From: Nostoc sp. CENA543
GTDB lineage: Bacteria > Cyanobacteriota > Cyanobacteriia > Cyanobacteriales > Nostocaceae
NCBI RefSeq assembly: GCF_002896875.1
Contig: NZ_CP023278.1
Location: forward strand, 2,542,001-2,606,000
Length of the DNA: 64,000 bases
Reading direction: 5' to 3'
Both the position numbers and the translations under genes were made by a program. The notes under the pieces were generated by a model. The model was not told the DNA's origin. It was given only the letters and a program-made list of their open reading frames with translations, and ran no database searches. Shown here in pieces: positions 26,660 through 35,394 of the stretch. Numbering within the stretch: position 1 is the first letter of the stretch; each line of letters opens with the position of its first letter.

Positions 26660-28885
26660 CTATCTCAATCTCCAACATTCATTTACTTTTTCATATTCTT
26701 TAGTAGAGTTTCCATCACTACAGTATGCAATATTGTTATCAACAGTACATATTTTTTCCTTTATATTATGCTCTTTTTTACAAAGTGTAATTTTTAGCTG
26801 ATTATATAAATCAACTCTATCTTCAGAGATATCATATCTACTGGCATGATCAAAACTATTAATATTAGAAACACATTCTGACAAAGCCTTGATAGCCGCA
26901 TCTCTCACAGTATCATTATGACTTTTCAAAGCTTCAGTTAAAACTTGAATGGCAGTTTCCTGATATTTACCGAATTTTATTAACCCTTGGGCTATGGAAA
27001 TGTGTTGGAGAAATATTTTAGACGATTCCAAGCTTTTATGAACTTTGACTACCTGACCTCTGATGTTCTTTTCCTCTTCTTTTTTCCAACAATCTTCTAA
27101 AGATTGTCGCAATAAATAAATTGATTTAGCTATTACTGAGCGAGGTACAAAATCTACTTCACTAACTATTAATTCAACATCTTCAATTTCATTATTTTTA
27201 ATTCTTTCTTCAAGAATCTGCTCAATTTCCCATAAAATTTCATCTAATTTGGCTTTGAGTTTAGGAAAATCAGAAGGCATTTTTTGTCTCCTTGTTGTTG
27301 AAATATCGAGCAATTGTTTTTTTGCTAATTGCGGAGGATGGGACAAAGATAATGCAGAGTCATCAAACCTCATTCCCCAGACTACATTTTTCACTTCTTC
27401 TATCGAGGCATAAGCATCAGCTAATCCATAACCCGTAGCTAAATCTGGGCCTTGATGCGCCTGATAGCCCCCCGTACTTGGATGACTAGACCCTTCAACA
27501 ACATCGCGGGCTGTGTGTTGTAAAATTTCCTTGACTTTTGCTGGAGATAATCCAGAATCAAGCTGTTTCATCAAGGCACAAATGCCGGCTAACTGCGGTG
27601 CTGCGGCTGAAGTACCGCTAAAGGCAGCCCATCCATCCGTGGGTTTTGTACCATCACCGACAGAAGAATGCTCCTGATCTTTCTGACTACCAGGAGGTAC
27701 AGGCAACATAATATAAGCTCCATAGGGAAGCTGACCAACCAACCCACATACATCTGGAACCCTGCGCCCTTGATAAATTTGACTGATAAAACTGCTGGCG
27801 TAATTACTCGCTTCCAACTGTCCCTTCAACAGTCCATCCAAATGCTGATAAACACCACCTACTGAAATTACATCTGGATGTTGTGATGGAAAGCTCCATT
27901 GACCATTTCCAGAAGCAAAAATGACGATAATTCCCTGGCGCACAGCATCAGCAATGGCTGAGGCTAAGGCTTGATTAAAGGGAGACAATTTGTGATCGCT
28001 CAGATCACAGCCCCAACTGCAAGTGATAATATCTGGTCGTAGGGAAACAGCCTTTTTAAAGGCAGCGACTGAGTTGACATTCTTGAACTTGCCTGGATTG
28101 GTGAGAACATCAGCTTTAACCATCGTCAACTCGACATCAGGAGCCACAGCTAACAAATTGGCAGATTCCCCAGTTCCATGACCATTCTCGTCTTCTAAAG
28201 GAGCAGATGAACCAGGCGCAAGGACGACATTTACCTTGTAGTTATGCTTAGTGAAAAACGGATGACGATACCATCCAGTATCAACCATGACCACCTTGAC
28301 ACCTCTACCTGTGATGCCTTGTTGATGAGCTAAAGTGGCATTTAATCCTTGAGCGATGTCTTCTGGTACACGCAGATACTTTGTGGTTGTTTCTGGTGGA
28401 GACTCACGCAGATATTTTCTAGTTGTTTCTAGTGGAGAATCTAGAGAAATTTGGGGTCGGAAATAGAAAGCAGGCTCATTGATGGCAATTCCATCTAGAA
28501 GCTGATCCCAACTGGTTTGTGATGTATCAATTTCACCAAAGGGTTTGTCATCTCTGGCATTGATAAATGTCGCTGTTGTTTCCCCAACTATCTCCTTAAT
28601 GACGGGACGCTCAACTGCCTCTAAAGTTGTCTGAAGCGATCGCTCATAAACTTCGGCATCGGCAGCTATACTAATCGATGTCTTGCTCACGTTTAAAATC
28701 TCAAACCCTTCTGCTTTGAGGCGGTTCACTGCTGAGTCTAATAGGCGCGGTTCTGCATAAAATTGAGTCACATTCTCACAGGTGACAGGCGTAGAAGAGT
28801 GCAACAATGACTCTCCACTCACTGAACGAACGATGGCTTCAGTGTATATTTTTGAAGGTAATTTTGCCTGTCTTGCCTTGCTCAT
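26660..28885 (-). CDS. Subtilisin-like serine protease (S8) with helical C-terminal extension
   Basis: 741 residues. Catalytic D202 (MVDTGW), H236 (ENGHGTG), oxyanion N327 (ASGNG) and S426 (FSGTSAAAP) are all present. The first 140 residues are a prodomain-like region; no clear signal peptide, so it may be cytoplasmic. Residues 150-172 contain a duplicated segment (PLETTRKYLRES / PPETTTKYLRVP). After the protease domain (ending about 500) comes a coiled, charged helical region with a HEAT-like part (AIQVLTEALKSHNDTVRDAA) and a short Cys-bearing tail. It converges on the STAND gene, 97 bp apart. Proteases are common effectors in STAND systems, but no shared motif links it to the pair, so association is only suggested. 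Confidence 0.85.
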   Translation of the reverse strand: MSKARQAKLPSKIYTEAIVRSVSGESLLHSSTPVTCENVTQFYAEPRLLDSAVNRLKAEGFEILNVSKTSISIAADAEVYERSLQTTLEAVERPVIKEIVGETTATFINARDDKPFGEIDTSQTSWDQLLDGIAINEPAFYFRPQISLDSPLETTRKYLRESPPETTTKYLRVPEDIAQGLNATLAHQQGITGRGVKVVMVDTGWYRHPFFTKHNYKVNVVLAPGSSAPLEDENGHGTGESANLLAVAPDVELTMVKADVLTNPGKFKNVNSVAAFKKAVSLRPDIITCSWGCDLSDHKLSPFNQALASAIADAVRQGIIVIFASGNGQWSFPSQHPDVISVGGVYQHLDGLLKGQLEASNYASSFISQIYQGRRVPDVCGLVGQLPYGAYIMLPVPPGSQKDQEHSSVGDGTKPTDGWAAFSGTSAAAPQLAGICALMKQLDSGLSPAKVKEILQHTARDVVEGSSHPSTGGYQAHQGPDLATGYGLADAYASIEEVKNVVWGMRFDDSALSLSHPPQLAKKQLLDISTTRRQKMPSDFPKLKAKLDEILWEIEQILEERIKNNEIEDVELIVSEVDFVPRSVIAKSIYLLRQSLEDCWKKEEEKNIRGQVVKVHKSLESSKIFLQHISIAQGLIKFGKYQETAIQVLTEALKSHNDTVRDAAIKALSECVSNINSFDHASRYDISEDRVDLYNQLKITLCKKEHNIKEKICTVDNNIAYCSDGNSTKEYEKVNECWRLR

Positions 28886-29567
28886 GACACACAGATATTT
28901 ACCATTACGGGTATAAGAAGTGTTTTACAGATATTCTCTAATATTTTGGTAGCATTTGGATCAAAATTCCCCATAAAGATTAATAATTTCCATAAATCAA
29001 TGAATTCCGCCAGAACCAGAGCCTAAAATAACTTTGAGTAAATCTGTTAAAATTACTTATACGTAAGCTTTGAAGTGACAAAGTATCTGATCGTTAGGAC
29101 TGACGCAGTCATATGAAGAAGGATTTCTCACCAATTCTTGCAACCTCAGTCCATAGTCCGTAGGGGTTGAGGGAAATCTTCGTGAATGAACCGAGTATAT
29201 CTGTGAACCCGCCTCTACTGTTTGGAGAAATGCGGGTTTAGCCTTTTTTGTTCGTAGTAAGGACTTTAGTCCTTTTTTGTTCGCGGAGCGTCTGTCTACG
29301 ACACGCTCCGCGAACGTAGAGAGAACTAAATTTCTCACTACAAACCTTTAATTTTCTACCTTTTTTTACTTCACATCTGACTTAAGTCATAATTTTTAAG
29401 TCAGTCCAAGTCTTACTAAAGTTTGATAAATATTGATATTTGTGAAAAATTATTAATAATAGGTGGATATAACATTTAAGATGCTTTTAAATTACTCACA
29501 TTAATAGCTTATTTTTTCACCCATAAAAAATATTTTGGGTTGATTAATTATTAAAATTTTATTAAAT
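28886..29567. other. Intergenic region with nested repeats, protease to phosphorelay gene
   Basis: The 93-codon open frame at 29057-29338 (minus) is made of repeat DNA and is rejected. Positions 29208-29236 form a hairpin (AACCCGC / GCGGGTT). Positions 29250-29345 hold an interspersed repeat interrupted by a palindrome. 29350-29567 is AT-rich and probably the promoter region of the large kinase. Confidence 0.6.
29250..29345. repeat. GTAGTAAGGACTTTAGTCCT-type repeat split by a perfect 13-bp palindrome
   Basis: Outer arms TTCGTAGTAAGGACTTTAGT and CTCACTACAAAC match the intact copy at 15463-15517. The insert includes GTTCGCGGAGCGT (29279-29291) and ACGCTCCGCGAAC (29303-29315), perfect inverted arms with an 11-nt loop. 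Confidence 0.8.
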
Positions 29568-32500
29568 ATGAAGATTTTAATTGTAGAGGATGATGAATTA
29601 AATGCCTCCGCGCTGAGTGTGGTGTTGGCAAACCAAAATTATGTGGTGGAATTGGCAACTGATGGTAATAGTGCTTGGGATTTAGTAGAAACTTATGATT
29701 ATGATTTAATTCTTTTAGATGTAATATTGCCAAAGCTAGATGGCATCAGTCTTTGTCGGCAAATTCGCGCTAGTGGGAGACAAATGCCAATTTTGCTCTT
29801 GACTGGTTGTGATAGTGGTCACGAAAAAGCCATTGGCTTAGATGCTGGTGCGGATGACTACGTAGTCAAACCCTTTGATCAAGAAGAATTAGTAGCCAGG
29901 ATACGCGCACTATTACGACGGGGGGGAACAGTATCGCAACCAATACTAGAATGTGGTAATTTACGACTTGATCCTAGCAGTTGTGAAGTTACCTATAGAC
30001 AAGAATTACTATCACTAACACCAAAAGAATATGCACTATTAGAATTATTTTTGCGAAATCATCGTCGGGTGTTTAGCTGTAGCATGATTTTGGAGCATCT
30101 TTGGTCTTATGAAGACACTCCCAGTGAAGAAGCAGTCCGCACCCATATTAAAGGCTTACGGATGAAGTTGAGAAATGCGGGAGTTCCTGGAGATTTAATT
30201 GAAACAGTCTATGGTATTGGGTATCGACTCACACCACAGGAGGAAGGGAACCAAAGCACAGGGGAAAAAGAACAAGCTACATCTAGTAAATCGCAGTTGG
30301 AGTCAACACAAACGGCAATAGCAGGGATTTGGTCAAGATTTTATGGACGGGTAGATGAGCAAGTCAAGATTTTAGAAGCAGCAGCTAACGGTGTTAAGCA
30401 AGGCAGTTTCAGTACAGAATTGCAATTACAAGCCAAACAAGAAGCGCATACATTAGCAGGTTCTCTCGGAACATTTGGAATACCAGAAGGTTCAAAGTTA
30501 GCCAAGAAAATTGAGCAGCTGTTGAAATCAGAAGCAACTTGGACACCTGCCGAAACTGGTAAATTGCAAAAGTGGGTGAAGTTATTGCGCCAAGAAGTAG
30601 CCGCACGTAAACCCACAGAAGAAACTACTATATCTAATACTAATGCTGATTTACCAAAACCCCAAGCTAGCAGCCAAAGTTTAGCAGCGATCGCCCCCAT
30701 ACAACAACTGCCCCACACCGAAGCCAAAGTCCTAGCCGTAGACGATGACCCCCAAATTCTGGCTTTATTACAAACCCTCCTCCATCCTTGGGGACTCAAA
30801 GTGATCACACTAGATGATCCCCGTCATTTTTGGGAAATATTGCCAGCCGAAAATCCCGATTTATTAATCTTAGACGTAGAAATGCCCCATACCAACGGCA
30901 TAGAACTATGTCAAATCATCCGTAATGATGCCCAATGGAGTGAACTGCCAATTCTCTTCCTCACAGTCCATAGTGATGCGGAAATTGTCAATCAAGTTTA
31001 TAGCGTCGGTGCTGACGATTTTGTCAGCAAACCCATCGTGGGGCCAGAACTAGTCACACGCATTATCAACCGTCTGGAACGAGTCAAACTACTCAGGCGA
31101 GTATCTGCAAGGAGTGCAGGGGTGCAGGGGTGCAGAAGCAGCAGGGGCGCAGGGGTGCAGGGGTGCAGGGGTGCAGAAGCAGCAGAGGTGCAGGTGAGAT
31201 TAAATCCCAATACCCAGTCCCCAGTCCCCAGTCCCCAATACCCAGTCCCCAGTCCCCATCCTCCCTTCACACTCAATAGCTGTGCCATCTTCGACGCTGA
31301 ACCAGATTGCGTCAAAATTGTGGCGGCTGATGGTACTTTATTGGCAATTAATCAAGCTGGGTTGACTATCTTAGGTGCAGATCATCCTGATACTGTGGTG
31401 GGTAAGTCTATCTATAATGTGATTGCTCCTGAATACCAACAGACATTTCTGCAATTCCATACAAGTGTCTGTCAAGGACAAAAAGGGACTTTGGAATTCG
31501 TGCTGATTAACCGTCAAGGTGAACGTCGTTGGGTGACAACTCACGCTGTTCCTTTACGCAACCCCACAGATGATAGCTGGGTACAGTTAGCGATTACACG
31601 GGATATTACCAACATTAAACAAGTAGAAGCAGAAATTCAGCGAGTGAATCGCACATTAAAAACCTTAAGTGACTGCAATCAGGCTCTAGTGCGGGCAGAT
31701 AATGAAGAAGATTTACTGCACCAAGTTTGCGAAATTTTAATCCAAGTCGGGGGTTATCGTTTGGCTTGGGTGGCTTACGCCAAAAATAATCCCCACAAAG
31801 ATATTTATCCAGTCGCCCAAGCAGGCTATGAGGATGGATATCTGCAATCTCTGCATCTGACTTGGGCGGATACAGTTCGTGGTCAAGGGCCGACTGGTAC
31901 GGCTATTCGTACAGGTAAAACCACAATTATTCAAAATATTTTGACTGATAGTCGTTATGAGATTTGGCGTTGTCAAGCAACGAGTCGGGGTTATGCAGCA
32001 TCTATTGCCTTACCATTAATTGCTAATGGTCAACCTTTTGGGGCTTTGAATATTTATGCAGCAGAACCCAACGCCTTTGATGTGCATGAAGTGCAGCTGT
32101 TAGAAGAACTCACAGCAGATTTAGGCTATGGAATTTTAGCATTACGCAATCAACGCGATCGCCAACGTGCTGAAGCTGCCCTGAAAGAAAGTGAAGAAAG
32201 TCTTGCCCTCGCCTTGGAAGCCGCTAATTTAGGCATTTGGGATTGGAATCTCATCACTAACCAAGTAACTTGCTCTGATGGCCATGCCAAATTATTTGGG
32301 ATGACGCTGAATGGTTCTGATGAAATCTGGAAAAACTGCGTTTTACCAGCCGACTTTTCAGGCATAGAGCAAGCAATTCTTGATGCTCAGCAACACAAAA
32401 CTGATTATAATCATGAATTTCGCGTGGTTTGGCCAGATGGCAGTATTCACTGGCTAGAAGGCACAGGTAAATTTTACTACGATGAATCTGGGCAGGCTGT

Positions 32501-34571
32501 GCGAATGTTAGGTACAGTCAGAGATATCAGTAATCGCAAGCAAATCGAAGCAGCTCTGCAAACTGCCAACAACGAATTAGAATTGAGAGTGGCAGAACGC
32601 ACAGCTGAGTTAGTCAATGTCAATCGTCAGCTACAATCACAACTTGATGAACGCCAACGCATCGAAGCAGCACTGCGGATTTCTCAAATCAGATTGGCAC
32701 GCATTTTAGATATTGCCGATGATGCCATTATCTCCATTGATAGCAACCAAAATATCACCCTGTTTAACCAAGGAGCAGAGAAGATTTTTGGCTACTCTGC
32801 TGAAGAAATTATCGGTCAAAGCCTTGATGTGCTTTTACCACAGCGTTTTACTCACAGCCATCGTCAGCACGTCAACGGTTTTAGCCAATCTCCCAGCATG
32901 GCGCGACGGATGGGAGAACGACGGGAAATATATGGTTGTCGGAAAGATGGGACAGAATTTCCGGCTGAGGCTTCCATCTCAAAGCTACATATAGAAAAAG
33001 ATATTATTTATACTGTGATTCTCAGAGATATTACAGAAAGAAAGCAAATTGAACGGATGAAAGATGAATTTGTGTCCGTCGTCAGCCATGAACTACGTAC
33101 ACCTTTAACCTCAATTCATGGTTCATTGGGAATGCTCACCAGTGGATTATTACCAGCAACCTCAGAACAAGGTAAACGGTTACTGCAAATTGCTACCGAC
33201 AGCACCGAACGCTTAGTCCGCTTAATTAATGACATCCTGGATATAGAAAGAATTGAGTCAGGTAGGGTGAAAATGGAGCGAGAAACCTGCATCCTCACCG
33301 ACTTGATAGAATCGGCTGTTAGTATTATGCAGCCCTTAGCTAATAAAGCCCAAGTTACACTCTCTGTAGAAAGTCCATCACTACAACTGTGGGTAGATCC
33401 TGACCGGATTGTGCAAACCTTAACTAATTTACTCAGTAATGCCATCAAGTTTTCCTCTCCAAATGCCACCGTGTGGCTAGCGGCGCAAAAATCCGGTGAT
33501 GAAGTCTTACTGACAGTTAAAGATACCGGTCGGGGAATTCCGGCTGACAAAATCCACAGTATTTTTGAACGCTTTCAGCAGGTAGATTCCTCAGATTCAC
33601 GTAACCATGAAGGTACAGGTTTAGGCTTGGCTATTTGTCAAAGTATCGTCCATCAACATGGCGGGAGAATTTGGGTGGAAAGTGTTTTGGGAGAAGGTAG
33701 CACCTTTTACTTTACACTGCCGATTTTGCCTATTCCCCCCAATCCTGAGTTAGTGGATGATTCTTCCTTCCCCAGTCCCCAATCCCCAATCCCTTATCCC
33801 CAATCCCCACTCGTCCTAGTTTGTGATGATGATGCAGTGATTCGGCTAGAAATGCAAACTCTCCTGGAAAAAGGGGGATATCGCGTGATTACTGTAGCGA
33901 CAGGAGAAGAAGCGATCGCGATCGCTGCTAACCAACATCCCAGCGTGATTGTACTGGATTTACTCATGCCAGAGATGAATGGTTGGGAAACAATGGCACA
34001 CTTAAAAGAACAAGCCCAAACCAAAGACATTCCCATTGTGATTTGCAGTGTCTATAAGCAAAGCAGCAATAGTCAAAATAGTAGTGATTTTGTGGATTGG
34101 GTGCGTAAACCAGTCCAAGAAAGTTATTTATTAAACTCCTTAAGACAAGTTATCGCTAAATATTCTCAACAAGCTCGAATTTTGGTGGTGGAAGATGATC
34201 CTGATTTAGTAGAACTACTGGCGACGTTATTTGAAAGACATGGCATTGAAACCTTTTGTGCCAAAACCGGTAGAGAAGCGATTCATCTGAGTCAAGAAGT
34301 CAATCCCGATTTGTTAATTCTAGATTTGATTTTACCGGAAACTGATGGTTTTGCGGTTGTTGATTGGTTACAGCAACATCATCATCTGTGTAATATTCCT
34401 TTAGTAGTTTATTCTGCCCAGGATTTAGACGAATCAGAACGCAACAGACTGAAGCTAGGACATACAGAATTTTTAACCAAAGGACGTGTCACTACCCAAG
34501 AATTTGAACAACGAGTTATGGAACTACTGCAAAGAATTACTCACCAACAATCAACAGGACAGCCATCATGA
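29568..34571 (+). CDS. Giant phosphorelay protein: REC-wHTH-Hpt-REC-PAS-GAF-PAS-PAS-HisKA-HATPase-REC-REC
   Basis: 1667 residues without membrane segments. REC1 (D51); OmpR-type winged-helix DNA-binding domain about 125-223 (LTPKEYALLELFLR, ETVYGIGYRL); Hpt about 255-345 with EAHTLAGSLG (H294); REC2 (D436); PAS about 569-685; GAF about 693-867; PAS about 872-995; PAS about 1038-1162; HisKA with VSHELRTPL (H1174); HATPase about 1290-1400; REC3 (D1464); REC4 (D1586). Kinase, Hpt, receivers and a DNA-binding output are thus all in one chain. The linker 514-566 is low complexity and encoded by (GGGGTGCA)- and (CCCCAGT)-type repeats; a second repeat-encoded linker lies at about 1400-1415. Its stop overlaps the next response-regulator gene (ATGA). 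Confidence 0.93.
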   Translation: MKILIVEDDELNASALSVVLANQNYVVELATDGNSAWDLVETYDYDLILLDVILPKLDGISLCRQIRASGRQMPILLLTGCDSGHEKAIGLDAGADDYVVKPFDQEELVARIRALLRRGGTVSQPILECGNLRLDPSSCEVTYRQELLSLTPKEYALLELFLRNHRRVFSCSMILEHLWSYEDTPSEEAVRTHIKGLRMKLRNAGVPGDLIETVYGIGYRLTPQEEGNQSTGEKEQATSSKSQLESTQTAIAGIWSRFYGRVDEQVKILEAAANGVKQGSFSTELQLQAKQEAHTLAGSLGTFGIPEGSKLAKKIEQLLKSEATWTPAETGKLQKWVKLLRQEVAARKPTEETTISNTNADLPKPQASSQSLAAIAPIQQLPHTEAKVLAVDDDPQILALLQTLLHPWGLKVITLDDPRHFWEILPAENPDLLILDVEMPHTNGIELCQIIRNDAQWSELPILFLTVHSDAEIVNQVYSVGADDFVSKPIVGPELVTRIINRLERVKLLRRVSARSAGVQGCRSSRGAGVQGCRGAEAAEVQVRLNPNTQSPVPSPQYPVPSPHPPFTLNSCAIFDAEPDCVKIVAADGTLLAINQAGLTILGADHPDTVVGKSIYNVIAPEYQQTFLQFHTSVCQGQKGTLEFVLINRQGERRWVTTHAVPLRNPTDDSWVQLAITRDITNIKQVEAEIQRVNRTLKTLSDCNQALVRADNEEDLLHQVCEILIQVGGYRLAWVAYAKNNPHKDIYPVAQAGYEDGYLQSLHLTWADTVRGQGPTGTAIRTGKTTIIQNILTDSRYEIWRCQATSRGYAASIALPLIANGQPFGALNIYAAEPNAFDVHEVQLLEELTADLGYGILALRNQRDRQRAEAALKESEESLALALEAANLGIWDWNLITNQVTCSDGHAKLFGMTLNGSDEIWKNCVLPADFSGIEQAILDAQQHKTDYNHEFRVVWPDGSIHWLEGTGKFYYDESGQAVRMLGTVRDISNRKQIEAALQTANNELELRVAERTAELVNVNRQLQSQLDERQRIEAALRISQIRLARILDIADDAIISIDSNQNITLFNQGAEKIFGYSAEEIIGQSLDVLLPQRFTHSHRQHVNGFSQSPSMARRMGERREIYGCRKDGTEFPAEASISKLHIEKDIIYTVILRDITERKQIERMKDEFVSVVSHELRTPLTSIHGSLGMLTSGLLPATSEQGKRLLQIATDSTERLVRLINDILDIERIESGRVKMERETCILTDLIESAVSIMQPLANKAQVTLSVESPSLQLWVDPDRIVQTLTNLLSNAIKFSSPNATVWLAAQKSGDEVLLTVKDTGRGIPADKIHSIFERFQQVDSSDSRNHEGTGLGLAICQSIVHQHGGRIWVESVLGEGSTFYFTLPILPIPPNPELVDDSSFPSPQSPIPYPQSPLVLVCDDDAVIRLEMQTLLEKGGYRVITVATGEEAIAIAANQHPSVIVLDLLMPEMNGWETMAHLKEQAQTKDIPIVICSVYKQSSNSQNSSDFVDWVRKPVQESYLLNSLRQVIAKYSQQARILVVEDDPDLVELLATLFERHGIETFCAKTGREAIHLSQEVNPDLLILDLILPETDGFAVVDWLQQHHHLCNIPLVVYSAQDLDESERNRLKLGHTEFLTKGRVTTQEFEQRVMELLQRITHQQSTGQPS
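31112..31262. repeat. Short tandem repeats inside the phosphorelay gene
   Basis: GGGGTGCAGAAGCAGCAG-type units (31117-31195), then CCCCAGTCCCCAATACCCAG-type heptamers (31204-31262). They are the same families as in hox spacers but here stay in frame and encode the linker (GVQGCR.. and SPVPSPQ..) between REC2 and the first PAS domain. Confidence 0.9.
33765..33812. repeat. CCCCAGT/CCCCAAT heptamers inside the phosphorelay gene
   Basis: About five heptamer units encode FPSPQSPIPYPQSP between the ATPase domain and the third receiver. Confidence 0.88.
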
Positions 34572-34954
34572 AAAGCAAACGAATTCTAGTGGTTGATAAC
34601 GAGCAGTATATTCAAGAAGTCGCCAAAGTCTGTCTAGAAACGGTGGCAGGCTGGGAGGTGGTGACAGCTAGTTCCGGCCAAGAGGGAATTCATCAAGCGG
34701 AAACTTATCAACCAGATGCGATTCTCTTGGATGTGATGATGCCGGATATGGATGGCATTGCTACCTTTGAAAAATTACAAGCCAACCCCAACACCAAAAA
34801 AATCCCAGTAATTTTATTAACAGCCAAAATCCAAGCGTCTGATCGTCGTCGTTACTCCCAATTAGGTATGGCTACCGCGATCGCTAAACCCTTTAATCCT
34901 TTAGAATTAGCCGGACAAGTAGCTACAGCTTTGGGCTGGAATTTAGAACCATAA
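34568..34954 (+). CDS. Single-domain response regulator (CheY-like)
   Basis: 128 residues, one receiver domain with acidic pocket D10/N11/E12 (VVDNEQ), phospho-acceptor D55 (LLDVMMP), a switch Thr in LLTAK and the Lys in IAKPF. No output domain. The start overlaps the stop of the giant phosphorelay gene by four bases (ATGA), so the two are translationally coupled and this protein is probably its partner or a phosphate shuttle. Confidence 0.93.
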   Translation: MKSKRILVVDNEQYIQEVAKVCLETVAGWEVVTASSGQEGIHQAETYQPDAILLDVMMPDMDGIATFEKLQANPNTKKIPVILLTAKIQASDRRRYSQLGMATAIAKPFNPLELAGQVATALGWNLEP

Positions 34955-35356
34955 TAAAGAGGACAAGGGGCAGGGGGCAGGAGGCAGGGGGAAGAACCCC
35001 ATACATAAATGTAGGGGCTTGTGTCCCTGTTGGCAGGGGAATTTACTCTAGTTCCTGTTAAGCTATGAGACGATCGCTACTTTAATTTAGTAAAAAGTAA
35101 CTTTAATTACTAGCTTCTCAGTGCAGTCTAGGATATCTTAGATAAGTACATTAATGTAAAAATACTAACTTGTGTAAAGCAACATGAAATAGTATTAACA
35201 TTTATCGACTTCTAGGTTGAGACAAGATGTGATACCAATTCAAAATACTCTGTCTATTCCCTGTAAAGAGTTCCCTGTTAAAAAATAGCAGCAATCAACC
35301 TCTCTGAAGACCTCTGCAAGCAGAGATACCAGTTAGGAGAAACATGACGAGCCATT
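34955..35356. other. Intergenic region with G-rich repeat, upstream of cyanobacteriochrome kinase
   Basis: Positions about 34962-35015 carry the (GGGGCAG)n block with AACCCCATACATAAATGTAG, the second copy of the element at 5714-5772. The rest is AT-rich and probably holds the promoter of the next gene. See also the short reading frame at 35344. Confidence 0.65.
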
Positions 35357-35394
35357 ATGATTCAACGCGCCTGTATTACCATCCTATTAATTGA
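35344..35394 (+). CDS. Short overlapping open frame (16 codons) with the better ribosome site
   Basis: ATG 35344 is preceded by TTAGGAGAAAC, a strong ribosome site, and is followed by MTSHYDSTRLYYHPIN and TGA at 35392. It is out of frame with the giant kinase whose ATG is at 35357, 13 bases downstream. It may be a leader that couples translation, or a sign of a small indel near the kinase start. No function is claimed. Confidence 0.3.
   Translation: MTSHYDSTRLYYHPIN

Noticed and set aside
29057-29338. 93-codon open frame on the minus strand
   Set aside because: It spans two interspersed repeats and a palindrome, has no ribosome site and no recognisable protein pattern.
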